From IMG/VR virus record IMGVR_UViG_3300042503_001430, positions 1 to 64,000 of that record: 64,000 bases of DNA, one strand, 5' to 3'. The notes beneath the pieces were generated by a model. That model made no database searches, was not told the origin of the DNA, and was given only the letters and a program-made list of their open reading frames with translations. Within the stretch, counting starts at the first letter, position 1; every line of letters starts with the position of its first letter. The translations under genes and the position numbers were made by a program. Below are positions 7,019 to 16,169 of this stretch, piece by piece. The stretch comes from a virus.

Positions 7019-8727
7019 TAATCTTCAAAACGATTCGATGGAAAAACCTTCTATCAACGGGTAACAACTTCACCGAGATTAAACTGAATGACAAGCACAG
7101 TACTATCTTGCTTGGTCAATCAGGTAGCGGCAAGAGCACACTGCTCGACGCTATTGCATTTGCGTTGTTCAACCGACCATTTCGTAACATCAACAAGAAC
7201 CAACTCGTCAACATGGTGAATGGCAAGAACTGTCTTGTTGAGGTTGAGTTTGCTATTGGTTCGCAAGAGTACATGATTCGACGTGGTATCAAACCTACCG
7301 TGTTTGAGATTTTCTGCGATAACGTACTTGTCAATCAAGACTCTCATTCTAAAGACTACCAACAGTACCTTGAGCGAAACATTCTCAAGTTCAACTTCAA
7401 AGCATTTACCCAGATCATCGTGCTTGGTGCTTCTAACTTTACACCATTCATGCAGCTCAAACCAGCAGACAGACGAGTGATTATTGAAGGTCTTCTCGAC
7501 ATTGAGATTTTCTCTGTCATGAACACACTACTCAAACAGCGAGCATCAACTCTGAAGCAGTCTATACAAGAGAATGAGTTTACCGCATCGATTGTCAAAG
7601 AGAAGATCAGCATACAGGAGAAGTATATCAGTGACATCTCGAAAGATAAAGAAGAGAAGATACAAGAAAATCTAGCTCTCATCGAAAAGCATAAAGCTGA
7701 CATCGAACAGATTCGTGGTGAGAATGAGCAATCTCGTGATGTGATTCGTGACCTTCAGCAGAAGATCAACTTCAAAGATGAAGTTCTCACACAGATCGAT
7801 AAGATCAAAGACATCAAGAGTAAGCTCGATTCGAACGTGAAGAAGACGAAGCGAGAGATTACGTTCTATGAAGAGAACCATACATGTCCAACTTGCTCTC
7901 AAGACATTCCAGATTCGTTCAAGCTTGTAGAGATCAAGAAGAAGGGTGACAAGATTCAAGAGTGGCAAACAGGTCTCGCAGATGCTGAAACTGCACTCAC
8001 ACGTTTCATCACTCGTATGGAAGAAGTCAAAAATGTCGAAGATGAAATCGATAAGATCAACTACCAGATTGGCAAAAACGAGAGTGTCATTAGCGGTATC
8101 AATCAGTTCATCAAGAAGCTTGCACAGAACACCATAGAGCTTAAAGAACAGCAATCAGCACCGAGCGATAAGAGTGAAGAACTTCAGAAGCTCACCGAAG
8201 AGGGCGTTCGATTAGAATCTCAGCGTGAGCAATTCTCAATACAGAAGAACGTACAAGACCTTGCAACCATGCTGCTCAAAGATAATGGCGTTAAAGCACG
8301 TATCATCAAGCAGTACTTACCACTGATTAACAAGCACACCAACGTGTTCTTGAATGCGATGAATTTCTTCGTATCGTTTCATATCGATGAAGAGTTCAAT
8401 GAGAGTATCAAGTCTCGTGGTCGTGATGATTTCTCATATGAAAACTTCTCTGAGGGTGAGAAGCAAAGAATCGATCTAGCACTTCTGTTCACATGGCGCA
8501 CGATTGCCAAAATGAAGAACAGCGTGAATACAAACCTTCTCATTATGGATGAAGTTTTGGATAGTTACTTGGACACGAGCGCAACCGAGAATGTTCTTGC
8601 GTTGCTAAATTCTGACATGTTCAAAGACACAAACGTATTTGTGATTTCCCACAAAGAAACAATTTCTGACAAGTTCCAGAAAACTATTCGCTTTACAAAG
8701 AACAAAAATTTTAGTAACATTATCTGA
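7015..8727 (+). CDS. 46: gp46, recombination nuclease ATPase subunit (Rad50/SbcC-like)
   Basis: 570 residues. Walker A GQSGSGKST at 34-42, a long coiled coil interrupted by the zinc hook CPTC (Cys291 and Cys294), the ABC signature FSEGEKQRIDLA and Walker B LLIMDEVLDS near the C-terminus. This is the full SMC-like Rad50 architecture. It controls gp47 nuclease activity at DNA ends. The start codon overlaps the stop of gene 47. Confidence 0.96.
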   Translation: MIIFKTIRWKNLLSTGNNFTEIKLNDKHSTILLGQSGSGKSTLLDAIAFALFNRPFRNINKNQLVNMVNGKNCLVEVEFAIGSQEYMIRRGIKPTVFEIFCDNVLVNQDSHSKDYQQYLERNILKFNFKAFTQIIVLGASNFTPFMQLKPADRRVIIEGLLDIEIFSVMNTLLKQRASTLKQSIQENEFTASIVKEKISIQEKYISDISKDKEEKIQENLALIEKHKADIEQIRGENEQSRDVIRDLQQKINFKDEVLTQIDKIKDIKSKLDSNVKKTKREITFYEENHTCPTCSQDIPDSFKLVEIKKKGDKIQEWQTGLADAETALTRFITRMEEVKNVEDEIDKINYQIGKNESVISGINQFIKKLAQNTIELKEQQSAPSDKSEELQKLTEEGVRLESQREQFSIQKNVQDLATMLLKDNGVKARIIKQYLPLINKHTNVFLNAMNFFVSFHIDEEFNESIKSRGRDDFSYENFSEGEKQRIDLALLFTWRTIAKMKNSVNTNLLIMDEVLDSYLDTSATENVLALLNSDMFKDTNVFVISHKETISDKFQKTIRFTKNKNFSNII

Positions 8728-8728
8728 T

Positions 8729-9379
8729 ATGACAGATACTTCTGATCGAGAAAGGTATTTCATGACAAATGAACCGAAGGTCAAAAATGCAATAGTCGTA
8801 AATGAGTTCACTGAGTATGGTGTTAAGTGCTTCAAGAGTGACTTTGACGACTTGAACAACAGCAGTCTTCCTATTATTCCTATCTTAATCGATAGTTTTG
8901 GTGGTGAAGTGTATTCACTTCTTGCGATGCTTGACATCATGTCAACCGCAGTAAAACCGATAGCTACCGTTGCTCTTGGTAAAGCGATGAGTTGCGGCAG
9001 TATTCTTTTAGCATGTGGTTCACCAGGTCTGCGATTTGTTGGTGAACACTCTACAGTAATGGTGCATGACGTAGCTACAGTGTCGTTCGGTAAAATCGAA
9101 GAACTCAAAGCAGATGTCGGCGAGGGTGAGCGACTGAATAACAAAATATTCGAAATGCTCGACGACAGATGTGGAAAAAAGAAAGGACACTTTCAGAAGA
9201 TAGTTGCTGAGAAGAAACACGCAAACTGGTACCTCGATTCTGCTGATGTACTCAATCACGGTATAGCTGATCATATTGGTATGCCTGTTATTGATTCTGC
9301 GTTTAATGTTGATGTGATCAAACATGAAAAAGTGGTTCTACGAAAGAAACGACGAGCTTCTAAAAAGTCCAGTAAATAA
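8729..9379 (+). CDS. ClpP-like serine protease
   Basis: 216 residues with a ClpP/crotonase fold signature: IDSFGGEV (55-61, equivalent to the NSPGG oxyanion strand), nucleophile serine in GKAMSCGS (Ser88), and histidine in STVMVHDVA (His113). A later Asp in SADVLNHGIADHIG or before may complete the triad. The C-terminus is very basic (RKKRRASKKSSK). Phage ClpP proteins serve as prohead proteases or regulatory proteases. Here the gene is next to gp46 rather than head genes, so the role is unclear. ATG 8762 is an alternative start with a better Shine-Dalgarno. The methyltransferase gene overlaps its end by 56 bases. Confidence 0.8.
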   Translation: MTDTSDRERYFMTNEPKVKNAIVVNEFTEYGVKCFKSDFDDLNNSSLPIIPILIDSFGGEVYSLLAMLDIMSTAVKPIATVALGKAMSCGSILLACGSPGLRFVGEHSTVMVHDVATVSFGKIEELKADVGEGERLNNKIFEMLDDRCGKKKGHFQKIVAEKKHANWYLDSADVLNHGIADHIGMPVIDSAFNVDVIKHEKVVLRKKRRASKKSSK

Positions 9380-10964
9380 GACCTTCGAAGAGGTTCTGTG
9401 GATGTCTGAACCTGAGTTTCGTACTTGGGTTGCAGATATGCGAGCAGAAGTTGTTCGAATCTGGGACGAATTAGGAAACCCACCTCGTGTTGGCATCTCT
9501 GAACAAGAGATGCGTGAGCAATTCAAAGAGATGCGGTATTACCCTGTTCACCACCCTGTCGATGGCTTTGAATGTGTCGATGAAGAGACTGGTGAGAAAG
9601 ACTGTATTCGTAACACGAGCATTATTGGTAATGCTGCGAATCAGTTTTTTCCAACCATGATGGCAACCAAGATCAATTATACTTCTGATACAACAAATGG
9701 TTTGTCGATCTATGATCATTTCAAAGACCCTGATCTTTTCGAGAAGATGGTCTTGTATGGTCGCAGACATTTCAAGCGAGACTCATTCTACAGTCACTCA
9801 CACCCTGTGAAGTTGTTTCATGAAAATGACAACATCAATGAATTCTTGAAGAAGTACTACATCAAAGAAGATACAGGTGTCGATTGGATCAAGAACTACG
9901 AATCACGCAGATCTCTTATTGAGCACGAGTTTGATTATTGGTTAGAACCAAAAGCTGATGATGCTGAGTATACAGGGTATGGTGAGTCTGTAAAGAACCG
10001 CACCTTCTTGAACGTCACGTCAGATGATATTGAAAGACTAGGTTCACTCATACCTGACAAGTGTAAAACCAATATCGATTACAAAAACCGAAGCATCTTT
10101 CAGATTCGTGTATTCAAGAGAGGTCAGAAGCTTTTCCCAGTCGGGTTCAAAGCATTTCGTGTATCGGTGTGTCAGTATGCGGTGAACTTTCCACCTCTGA
10201 CTGCTAAGTACCTCTACGAAAAATTCACCGAAGAGTTTAAGACGCAAGATCGAATCACAATCTGGGACCCATCAGCAGGGTGGGGCGGTAGAATTTTAGG
10301 TGCGATGTCTGTCGAGAATGACGTGCGTAAAATTCACTATATTGGTACTGATCCAAACACAGACCATAATACAACACCAGGTAGAACCAAGTACCATGAG
10401 CTTGCAGACTTTTACAACAACTGCACAACTACCGTGTTTTCAAATGAGCCACACACCTACGAGATATATCAGTGTGGGTCTGAGGTAATGCGAGAGCAAG
10501 CAGAGTTTCAGAAGTATAGGGGTAAGGTTGACTTGGTGTTTACGAGTCCACCATACTTTGCAAAAGAAGTGTACTCAGATGACCCTGCACAAAGCGCAAT
10601 CAAGTTTAATACGTTTGATACATGGGTAGAGGGTTTCTTGAGACCAACTCTCGAAACTGCTGTTGAGTGGTTAGCACCAAACCGATACTTGTTGTGGAAT
10701 ATTGCAGATGCAAAATTCGGAGCACACATTCTGCCGCTTGAACGAATTTCTAACGAGATACTAGAATCTCTCGGTATGCAAAAAGTTACCATGATTAAAA
10801 TGGCACTTGCACAAATGCCAGGTGGTAACAGAGTAGATCCTGATACTGGTAAACCGTCAGCGAAGAATTTCTGTCGAGTTAAAGAACCGAAGAAAGGTAC
10901 GAGAGCACAATCAAAGACTAGCTGGCTCAAGTATGAGCCGATTTTTGTGTACAAGAAAATATGA
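9324..10964 (+). CDS. DNA methyltransferase (TSPPY type, N4-cytosine/N6-adenine)
   Basis: 546 residues. The S-adenosylmethionine-binding motif DPSAGWGGR is at 315-323 and the catalytic motif TSPPYF at 407-412, the order expected for beta-class amino-methyltransferases. The long N-terminal part (about 300 residues) has no recognised domain and could be the target-recognition region. No partner restriction enzyme lies next to it, so it is likely an orphan enzyme protecting phage DNA from host nucleases. The start codon lies inside the ClpP-like gene. Confidence 0.85.
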   Translation: MKKWFYERNDELLKSPVNKTFEEVLWMSEPEFRTWVADMRAEVVRIWDELGNPPRVGISEQEMREQFKEMRYYPVHHPVDGFECVDEETGEKDCIRNTSIIGNAANQFFPTMMATKINYTSDTTNGLSIYDHFKDPDLFEKMVLYGRRHFKRDSFYSHSHPVKLFHENDNINEFLKKYYIKEDTGVDWIKNYESRRSLIEHEFDYWLEPKADDAEYTGYGESVKNRTFLNVTSDDIERLGSLIPDKCKTNIDYKNRSIFQIRVFKRGQKLFPVGFKAFRVSVCQYAVNFPPLTAKYLYEKFTEEFKTQDRITIWDPSAGWGGRILGAMSVENDVRKIHYIGTDPNTDHNTTPGRTKYHELADFYNNCTTTVFSNEPHTYEIYQCGSEVMREQAEFQKYRGKVDLVFTSPPYFAKEVYSDDPAQSAIKFNTFDTWVEGFLRPTLETAVEWLAPNRYLLWNIADAKFGAHILPLERISNEILESLGMQKVTMIKMALAQMPGGNRVDPDTGKPSAKNFCRVKEPKKGTRAQSKTSWLKYEPIFVYKKI

Positions 10965-11218
10965 TCGAATTAATTGGACACCTTGGTGCACTACTACTCT
11001 CATTCAGTTCTGCACCTCAACTATACACAACCTTTAAGACGAAAGATGTTACAGGTCTTTCGCTCAACATGCTTTTACTGTGGGGTGTGGGTTGTCTTCT
11101 CATGGGTATCTACGTTGTTTTCACATCAGCGCAACTTCCTTTGGTAATCAATTACTCACTCAACACAGCTCTCGTATTCACGAACATCATTCTCTACTTC
11201 AAGTATCGACCTCGATAG
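10961..11218 (+). CDS. SemiSWEET/PQ-loop membrane protein, first copy
   Basis: 85 residues with three hydrophobic segments. The PQ signature is at 19-20 (SSAPQLYTTFKTKDV), followed by a GLSLNMLLLWGVG stretch and a C-terminal helix ending ILYFKYRPR. This is the size and motif pattern of bacterial SemiSWEET sugar transporters, which work as dimers of three-helix units. The ATG overlaps the methyltransferase stop. A second, diverged copy starts directly after its stop codon. Substrate unknown. Confidence 0.8.
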   Translation: MIELIGHLGALLLSFSSAPQLYTTFKTKDVTGLSLNMLLLWGVGCLLMGIYVVFTSAQLPLVINYSLNTALVFTNIILYFKYRPR

Positions 11219-11473
11219 ATGGAAATACTTTTTGCGTACATCGGGGTGTTGTTACTTTCGACGAGTGGTATTCCTCAAATAATTCGATCTATCAAAACGA
11301 AGAACGTGGGTGGTTTGTCGCCATATTCTCTCATGTGGGTCTGTTGTGGGTGCTCATGTATGCTCACCTACGTATTGATTAGTACGGGCATCTCAATTCT
11401 CGCAATCAGCTATTCCATGAATGCGTTGTTCTCTTTTACCAATTTAATGCTGTACCTCAGATATAAAAAGTAG
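11219..11473 (+). CDS. SemiSWEET/PQ-loop membrane protein, second copy
   Basis: 84 residues, three predicted membrane helices, PQ at the same residue positions (19-20, SGIPQIIRSIKTKNV), then GGLSPYSLMWV and a C-terminal LMLYLRYKK. The layout matches the first copy residue for residue, with clear divergence. The start codon is adjacent to the stop of copy one. Two different half-transporters in tandem suggest a heterodimer, the split equivalent of a eukaryotic seven-helix SWEET, or two homodimers. Confidence 0.8.
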   Translation: MEILFAYIGVLLLSTSGIPQIIRSIKTKNVGGLSPYSLMWVCCGCSCMLTYVLISTGISILAISYSMNALFSFTNLMLYLRYKK

Positions 11474-11507
11474 TATTTTCAATACTTTATACTACGTAAA
11501 ATGATGG

Positions 11508-11537
11508 TTGACATATTCTGTTGTAATATGCTATACT
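11508..11537 (+). promoter_or_regulatory. Consensus sigma70 promoter
   Basis: TTGACA (11508-11513), an 18-bp spacer ending in TGC (extended -10) and TATACT (11532-11537). It drives the VWA/HExxH gene starting at 11566. Confidence 0.85.
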
Positions 11538-11565
11538 TAGTAGGTATTACGAAAAAGGTGTCATC

Positions 11566-13755
11566 ATGAGCAATAATCGAACAACATCAAAAGAGAACTT
11601 AGCCAAACTCATGGCTACCGAAAACCTTCTTGTAGAACATGCCGATGTACCAACGGCTGCGTTCGATCTCATGAAGCGTAAGCTGTATCTTCCTAACTGG
11701 AAAAACATCTCTGATGACGTGTACACTCTTCTCATTTCCCATGAAGTTGGTCACGCTCTCTACACTCCGAAAGAAGAGTGGGAAAGTCAGATCATGAAAG
11801 AAAAGAATGTTGAATTCAAGAACGTGGTGAACATCGTTGAAGATGTACGCATCGAGAAGCTTATTCAACAGAAATATCCTGGTACGATTCGTGCGTTTCG
11901 ATCTGGTTATGATGAGCTTGAGAAGTCTAATCTTTTCGGTACCGTTGGTCGTGACATTAAAGAGTACGGTTTGCTCGACCGTCTCAACATTCACTTCAAG
12001 GTAGGTCATTTCGGGTATGTCAACGTACCGTTCTCTGATAAAGAGAAGCCGTGGGTTGATCGTGTTAATGCTTGTAAGTCTTTTACCGAAGTTCTCTCGC
12101 TCGCTAAAGAGCTTATGGAATTCGTAGAGAAGAATGAAGAGTCGCAAGGTAAGTCTAAGCCGAGCGAAAACAATAATGACGAGTCGTCTGAGTACGAGAT
12201 TAAAGAGGGTGACGAGCAAGGTTCAGGTCAACAACAAGAAGAGGGTGAAAAGTCTGGCATGTATCGTGCAGCACCTAACGGTGAGCAACAAGAGAATGAA
12301 GATGGTGAGAAAGAGAAAGAAGACTCACAATCTCCTAATGCTCAGTCAGATAACAATAAACAGAGTAAGATCAAGATCGAGACTCAAAAACACTTCGATA
12401 AAGCACTGCAAGACCTTGTTGCGAAGAACGTCAAGAATAACGTGTATGTAAACTTGCCTAGTACTGAGTTAGACAAGATCATCGTACCTCACAAGCGTGT
12501 TCATGCTCAAATACGTGAGTACTACTCAAAGTACTACCCACAGGTATTTGACTGGGCAGGTAAGCACGTACACCAATTCAAGAACAATTCGAAGAATGTT
12601 GTGAATCAAATGGCAAACATCTTCGAGATGAAGAAGAAAGCACGTCTTGATGTTCGTGCGCTCACTTCTAAGACTGGTACCCTTGATATGAATCGTGTTC
12701 ACTCATATCGCTACAGTGATGACGTTTTCAAGAAGGTTACGACAATACCACAAGGTAAGTCGCACGGACTTGTCATGTTCATCGATCTTTCGAGTAGCAT
12801 GTACGAGAATATTGCAGGTACGTTTGAGCAACTTCTTAACCTTGTACTTTTCTGTCGCCGAGTGAATATACCATTCGAGGTTTACGGATTTACCGATTCG
12901 TATTGTGCTCGTGAAGGTCTCGTTTCACACCCACGAAAGTATGGTACGTTGTACTTTGATGATCGGTTCTGCTTACGTCAATACTTCACCAATAAGATGA
13001 CTGGTGTTGAATTCAATGACGCACTTCAGAACATCATGTGTATGATGCAGTACTATAACCGCACCACGTACACAGGGTTGCCAACACAAGAGCAGTTAAA
13101 TTGTACACCATTAAATCCAGCGATTATTTCAGCTATCACGGTTGTTAATTCGTTCAGAAACAACAACAACCTTGATATTGTAAATACGATCTTCTTGACT
13201 GATGGTGAAGACACTCACGGACTTACCTACACCGACGACAACGGTACAGACACCTACGTTGGTGAGTCATACTGGGCTAGTCGCTACTCTATGGCAAGCA
13301 AAGATAGTCGTAACTACATACGTGATCTCAAGTCACGTAAGCAGTGGTTGATTGATAACAGCACCTCAACGCTTCTTAACATTCTGAAAGAGCAGACCGA
13401 TGCAAAAGTTATCGGGTTCTTCCTTGCTAAGAAGCGTGATGCTCAAAGTAGAATAGAACAGATGACTCAAGATCGTAAGCGAAGTGACGCTCTTATGGAC
13501 TCGTACAAGAAGAACAAGTTCGCAGAGATCAACAACGTAGACGGGTACGATGCGTACTATGTTATTCCAAGCGGTAACGGGTTGAATGTAGCTTCTGATG
13601 AATTCGAGTCTGAGGTTGACACTAACATCGATTGGGAAGATGAGAAGCAAGCTAAGAAGGTTATGCGTACTGTACAAAAAGAGTTCGCAAGCCAGATGTC
13701 TCAGAAGATGGTGAGTCGTGTGTTGTTAAATAGGTTCATCGAACATATTTCGTAG
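11566..13755 (+). CDS. HExxH + VWA-domain protein (CobT-like), partner of the AAA+ ATPase
   Basis: 729 residues. An N-terminal zinc-metallopeptidase-like motif HEVGHAL at 59-65 is followed by a probable third-ligand region (NIVEDVRIEKL). A long Gln/Glu/Asn-rich linker occupies roughly 200-270. A C-terminal von Willebrand A domain carries the metal-binding MIDAS motif DLSSS at 407-411 and a downstream FLTDGEDTHG. CobT-like VWA proteins act with MoxR/CobS-type AAA+ ATPases, and such an ATPase is encoded at 14429-15697. Unlike classic CobT there is an apparent protease motif. Likely a chaperone or protease adaptor system; target unknown. The promoter at 11508 precedes it. Confidence 0.8.
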   Translation: MSNNRTTSKENLAKLMATENLLVEHADVPTAAFDLMKRKLYLPNWKNISDDVYTLLISHEVGHALYTPKEEWESQIMKEKNVEFKNVVNIVEDVRIEKLIQQKYPGTIRAFRSGYDELEKSNLFGTVGRDIKEYGLLDRLNIHFKVGHFGYVNVPFSDKEKPWVDRVNACKSFTEVLSLAKELMEFVEKNEESQGKSKPSENNNDESSEYEIKEGDEQGSGQQQEEGEKSGMYRAAPNGEQQENEDGEKEKEDSQSPNAQSDNNKQSKIKIETQKHFDKALQDLVAKNVKNNVYVNLPSTELDKIIVPHKRVHAQIREYYSKYYPQVFDWAGKHVHQFKNNSKNVVNQMANIFEMKKKARLDVRALTSKTGTLDMNRVHSYRYSDDVFKKVTTIPQGKSHGLVMFIDLSSSMYENIAGTFEQLLNLVLFCRRVNIPFEVYGFTDSYCAREGLVSHPRKYGTLYFDDRFCLRQYFTNKMTGVEFNDALQNIMCMMQYYNRTTYTGLPTQEQLNCTPLNPAIISAITVVNSFRNNNNLDIVNTIFLTDGEDTHGLTYTDDNGTDTYVGESYWASRYSMASKDSRNYIRDLKSRKQWLIDNSTSTLLNILKEQTDAKVIGFFLAKKRDAQSRIEQMTQDRKRSDALMDSYKKNKFAEINNVDGYDAYYVIPSGNGLNVASDEFESEVDTNIDWEDEKQAKKVMRTVQKEFASQMSQKMVSRVLLNRFIEHIS

Positions 13756-13763
13756 GTGATCGT

Positions 13764-14318
13764 ATGTTTACATTCAAGCAACAACAACTCCATGAATCGA
13801 GCTTGTCGAGAATATATCAACACTCGCAAGAATCGAACCTTGGTATGATTACAGCATATCGAGGTCAATACTCGGTTCAGCAGAATGAGAAACGAAACTC
13901 TCAGCTCATGTCTGATATACGTAGTGCAGGGTTCGGGTATGTGCCGGTTACGGGTCACTACATCGAAAACCCAGGTACACCCGAAGAGCAGAAGGTGATT
14001 GAGAAGTCTTTCTTGGTCATATCTTCATCGCAAGATTCGGGTAGACTGAAACACTTCTTACAGAACGTGGGTGTGAAGTACGATCAAGACTCTGTACTCT
14101 ACAAAGATTCTAATAGTGACGAAGCCATACTGATAGGTACAGCATCCGGCAGATGGCCGGGCTTGAAGGTTGAAGTGAAAGTTGGTAAGTGGAAACCGAA
14201 CGCTATCGGTTCATATTACACGAAGATGAAAGGTCATCGCACGTTCGCATTCGAGTCGGTTGAAGCACCAGAAAGCTTAATGTCACGTGGATTTCGTGAA
14301 AAATTGACCAAAAAATAG
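13764..14318 (+). CDS. Hypothetical protein between the VWA and AAA+ genes
   Basis: 184 residues. The pattern GMITAYRGQYS ... NSQLMSDIRSAGFGYVPVTGHY ... VIEKSFLVIS resembles small phage and bacterial proteins of the DUF3293 type, recalled by eye only. No catalytic motif or membrane segment. It is 8 bases downstream of the VWA gene and probably in the same transcript. Its placement inside the VWA-AAA+ pair suggests a linked role, but this is inference. Confidence 0.65.
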   Translation: MFTFKQQQLHESSLSRIYQHSQESNLGMITAYRGQYSVQQNEKRNSQLMSDIRSAGFGYVPVTGHYIENPGTPEEQKVIEKSFLVISSSQDSGRLKHFLQNVGVKYDQDSVLYKDSNSDEAILIGTASGRWPGLKVEVKVGKWKPNAIGSYYTKMKGHRTFAFESVEAPESLMSRGFREKLTKK

Positions 14319-14356
14319 TACCTAACTTACTGATATTGTTGACCTCAAAATAGTGG

Positions 14357-14386
14357 TTGACGCCATAGTTCAGTCCGTGGTATAAT
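14357..14386 (+). promoter_or_regulatory. Sigma70 promoter for the AAA+ ATPase gene
   Basis: TTGACG (14357-14362), an 18-bp spacer and a perfect TATAAT (14381-14386). The start codon of the ATPase is at 14429 behind an AGGTGAG ribosome-binding site. Confidence 0.85.
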
Positions 14387-14428
14387 GGTTCTATAGTCAA
14401 TAGTTGATAATGTGAATAGGTGAGTCAA

Positions 14429-15697
14429 ATGGATACAACAACTAAGCAAAAATTCTTTTCGCTGTTGCAAGCTAATTTCGGCACTTCTGAATTCAGTCGT
14501 ACCGATGCAATCAAGCTCGGCACAAAGTATAATCTTCTCAAAGAAGCTTATCACTTCTGTAACTCGAAGCAACATAACTTCAAAGTAGGTCGTGGTGCGT
14601 TTCGCATCTCTGATGTATCTGAGCCTGTGGCTCACTCGACGCCTGCTCCTGTTGTTGAAAAATTGCCGACACCTTCTGCGACCGTTGAGCCTTCGTCTGC
14701 GGTTGTCTATAACTTCGCTGCCGAGACTCTTCATACCAACCTCATTCCAGAAGTTGATAAGCTCTTCGTGAAACACGGCGACTTTGATCTCGTGTCTCGC
14801 ATCATCTCGTCACGTATGTTCTACCCGATCTTCATTACCGGACTTTCTGGTAACGGTAAAACATTCGGTGTTGAGCAAGCTTGCGCTCACCACGACCGTG
14901 AATTGTATCGTGTGAACATCACGATTGAGACCGATGAAGATGATCTTCTTGGTGGTTTCCGTCTTGTGAACGATAGTACCAAGTGGTTTGATGGTCCGGT
15001 TATTCGTGCGATGAAGTCTGGTGGTGTACTCTTACTTGATGAGGTCGATCTCGGTAGCAATAAGCTTCTTTGTCTTCAGCCTGTACTTGAGGGTAAGGGT
15101 ATTCTTCTCAAGAAGATCAATCAGTACGTGAAGCCATCGCCTGGGTTCACTATCGTAGCTACTGCGAACACTAAAGGTCAAGGTTCTGAAACGGGTAAAT
15201 TCGTAGGTACGAATATCCTTAATGAAGCTTTCCTTGAGCGTTTCTGTGCCACGTTTGAGCAGAAATATCCAGAAGAGCGTGTTGAGAAGAGCATTCTCAA
15301 GAAGTTGTGTGGAAGTCACGACCTCAAGAGTGATATGATGGATGACTTCATTCAGAAGCTCGTAACTTGGGCAATCGGTACCCGAAAAACATTCGAAACT
15401 GGTGGAACTTCTGACTTGATTTCCACTCGCCGTCTCGTACATATCATTAATGCGTATGCAATTCTTGGTCATCCGTCTGAAGATGATAAGAAAGCTCTTG
15501 GTGATATTCGTCGCCAAGCAATCGAATTGTGTATTGCTCGATTCGATGATAGTACCAAAACGTCATTCCTCAATTTCTATGAGAGCATCGATCCTTTGCT
15601 CCATCCAGAAATGGAGAAACCTGTCGCTGCTGAAACCGAGCCAAGCTTAGAGGCTCAAGAGCATGACATCATTTCCATATTGACTAATAAATCATAA
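14429..15697 (+). CDS. MoxR/CobS-like AAA+ ATPase
   Basis: 422 residues. An N-terminal domain (about 110 residues, perhaps a substrate-binding winged helix) precedes the AAA+ module: Walker A GLSGNGKT at 138-145, Walker B LLLDEVD with Asp204, sensor TIVATANTKG, and an arginine-finger region (NEAFLERF). CobS-like proteins are known in T4-like marine phages. With the VWA protein it would form a MoxR-VWA remodelling machine. An alternative GTG start at 14420 is less likely. Confidence 0.88.
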   Translation: MDTTTKQKFFSLLQANFGTSEFSRTDAIKLGTKYNLLKEAYHFCNSKQHNFKVGRGAFRISDVSEPVAHSTPAPVVEKLPTPSATVEPSSAVVYNFAAETLHTNLIPEVDKLFVKHGDFDLVSRIISSRMFYPIFITGLSGNGKTFGVEQACAHHDRELYRVNITIETDEDDLLGGFRLVNDSTKWFDGPVIRAMKSGGVLLLDEVDLGSNKLLCLQPVLEGKGILLKKINQYVKPSPGFTIVATANTKGQGSETGKFVGTNILNEAFLERFCATFEQKYPEERVEKSILKKLCGSHDLKSDMMDDFIQKLVTWAIGTRKTFETGGTSDLISTRRLVHIINAYAILGHPSEDDKKALGDIRRQAIELCIARFDDSTKTSFLNFYESIDPLLHPEMEKPVAAETEPSLEAQEHDIISILTNKS

Positions 15698-15724
15698 ACT
15701 CAACTTGACTCACCTGAGTTTTGA

Positions 15725-15753
15725 GCCTCGCACGAAAGTGCGGGGCTTTTTTT
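15725..15753 (+). terminator. Intrinsic terminator after the AAA+ ATPase gene
   Basis: A 9-bp stem GCCTCGCAC/GTGCGGGGC (one G-U pair) with a GAAA tetraloop is followed by seven T residues. Confidence 0.92.
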
Positions 15754-15765
15754 ATGCTTATTTTC

Positions 15766-15794
15766 TTGCAAGCAAAAATTAGGCATGCTACAGT
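15766..15794 (+). promoter_or_regulatory. Sigma70-like promoter
   Basis: TTGCAA (15766-15771), 17 bp and TACAGT (15789-15794). It is just after the terminator and 60 bases before the small DNA-binding-protein gene. Confidence 0.6.
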
Positions 15795-15853
15795 ATTTGA
15801 ATAGACGGCAAATCTGTCTACGTTAATATTAACATGTAATGATGAGGACAATT

Positions 15854-16096
15854 ATGGCAACCAAGACACAACGCACACGACTTGTTAAGCGACTTAGCTC
15901 CGGTAAGAATTTGACTGTAACCGAAGCTGCTTCTAAGTTTGGGATCAAGCGTCTCGCTGCCCGAATTCATGAACTTCGTGAAGAGGGATTCCCAATTTAC
16001 ACCAACAAGGTTTCTACACGAGGTGGTGTACGTGTAACAGCATATCGACTTAATGTTGATGCAACACCAGCTTCTTTGCTTGACTCTGTTGAGTAA
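15854..16096 (+). CDS. Small winged-helix/HTH DNA-binding protein
   Basis: 80 residues. The segment LTVTEAASKFGIKRLAARIHELREEG is a helix-turn-helix (split here to its core TEAASKFGIKRLAARI), followed by a wing-like basic hairpin (TNKVSTRGGVRVTAYRLN). It is a monocistronic gene between two terminators with its own promoter, which fits a regulator. The ATG at 15854 has a GAGGAC ribosome-binding site; the in-frame ATG at 15839 does not. Confidence 0.75.
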   Translation: MATKTQRTRLVKRLSSGKNLTVTEAASKFGIKRLAARIHELREEGFPIYTNKVSTRGGVRVTAYRLNVDATPASLLDSVE

Positions 16097-16111
16097 TTAA
16101 GCTAACCTATA

Positions 16112-16153
16112 GTACAACTGAGGTTTACTCCATTTCCTCAGTTGTACTTTTTT
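16112..16153 (+). terminator. Intrinsic terminator with a 12-bp perfect stem
   Basis: GTACAACTGAGG (16112-16123) pairs perfectly with CCTCAGTTGTAC (16136-16147), followed by six T residues. It ends the HTH gene transcript just before gene 45. Confidence 0.92.
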
Positions 16154-16169
16154 CATTTTGAGGATTGTT

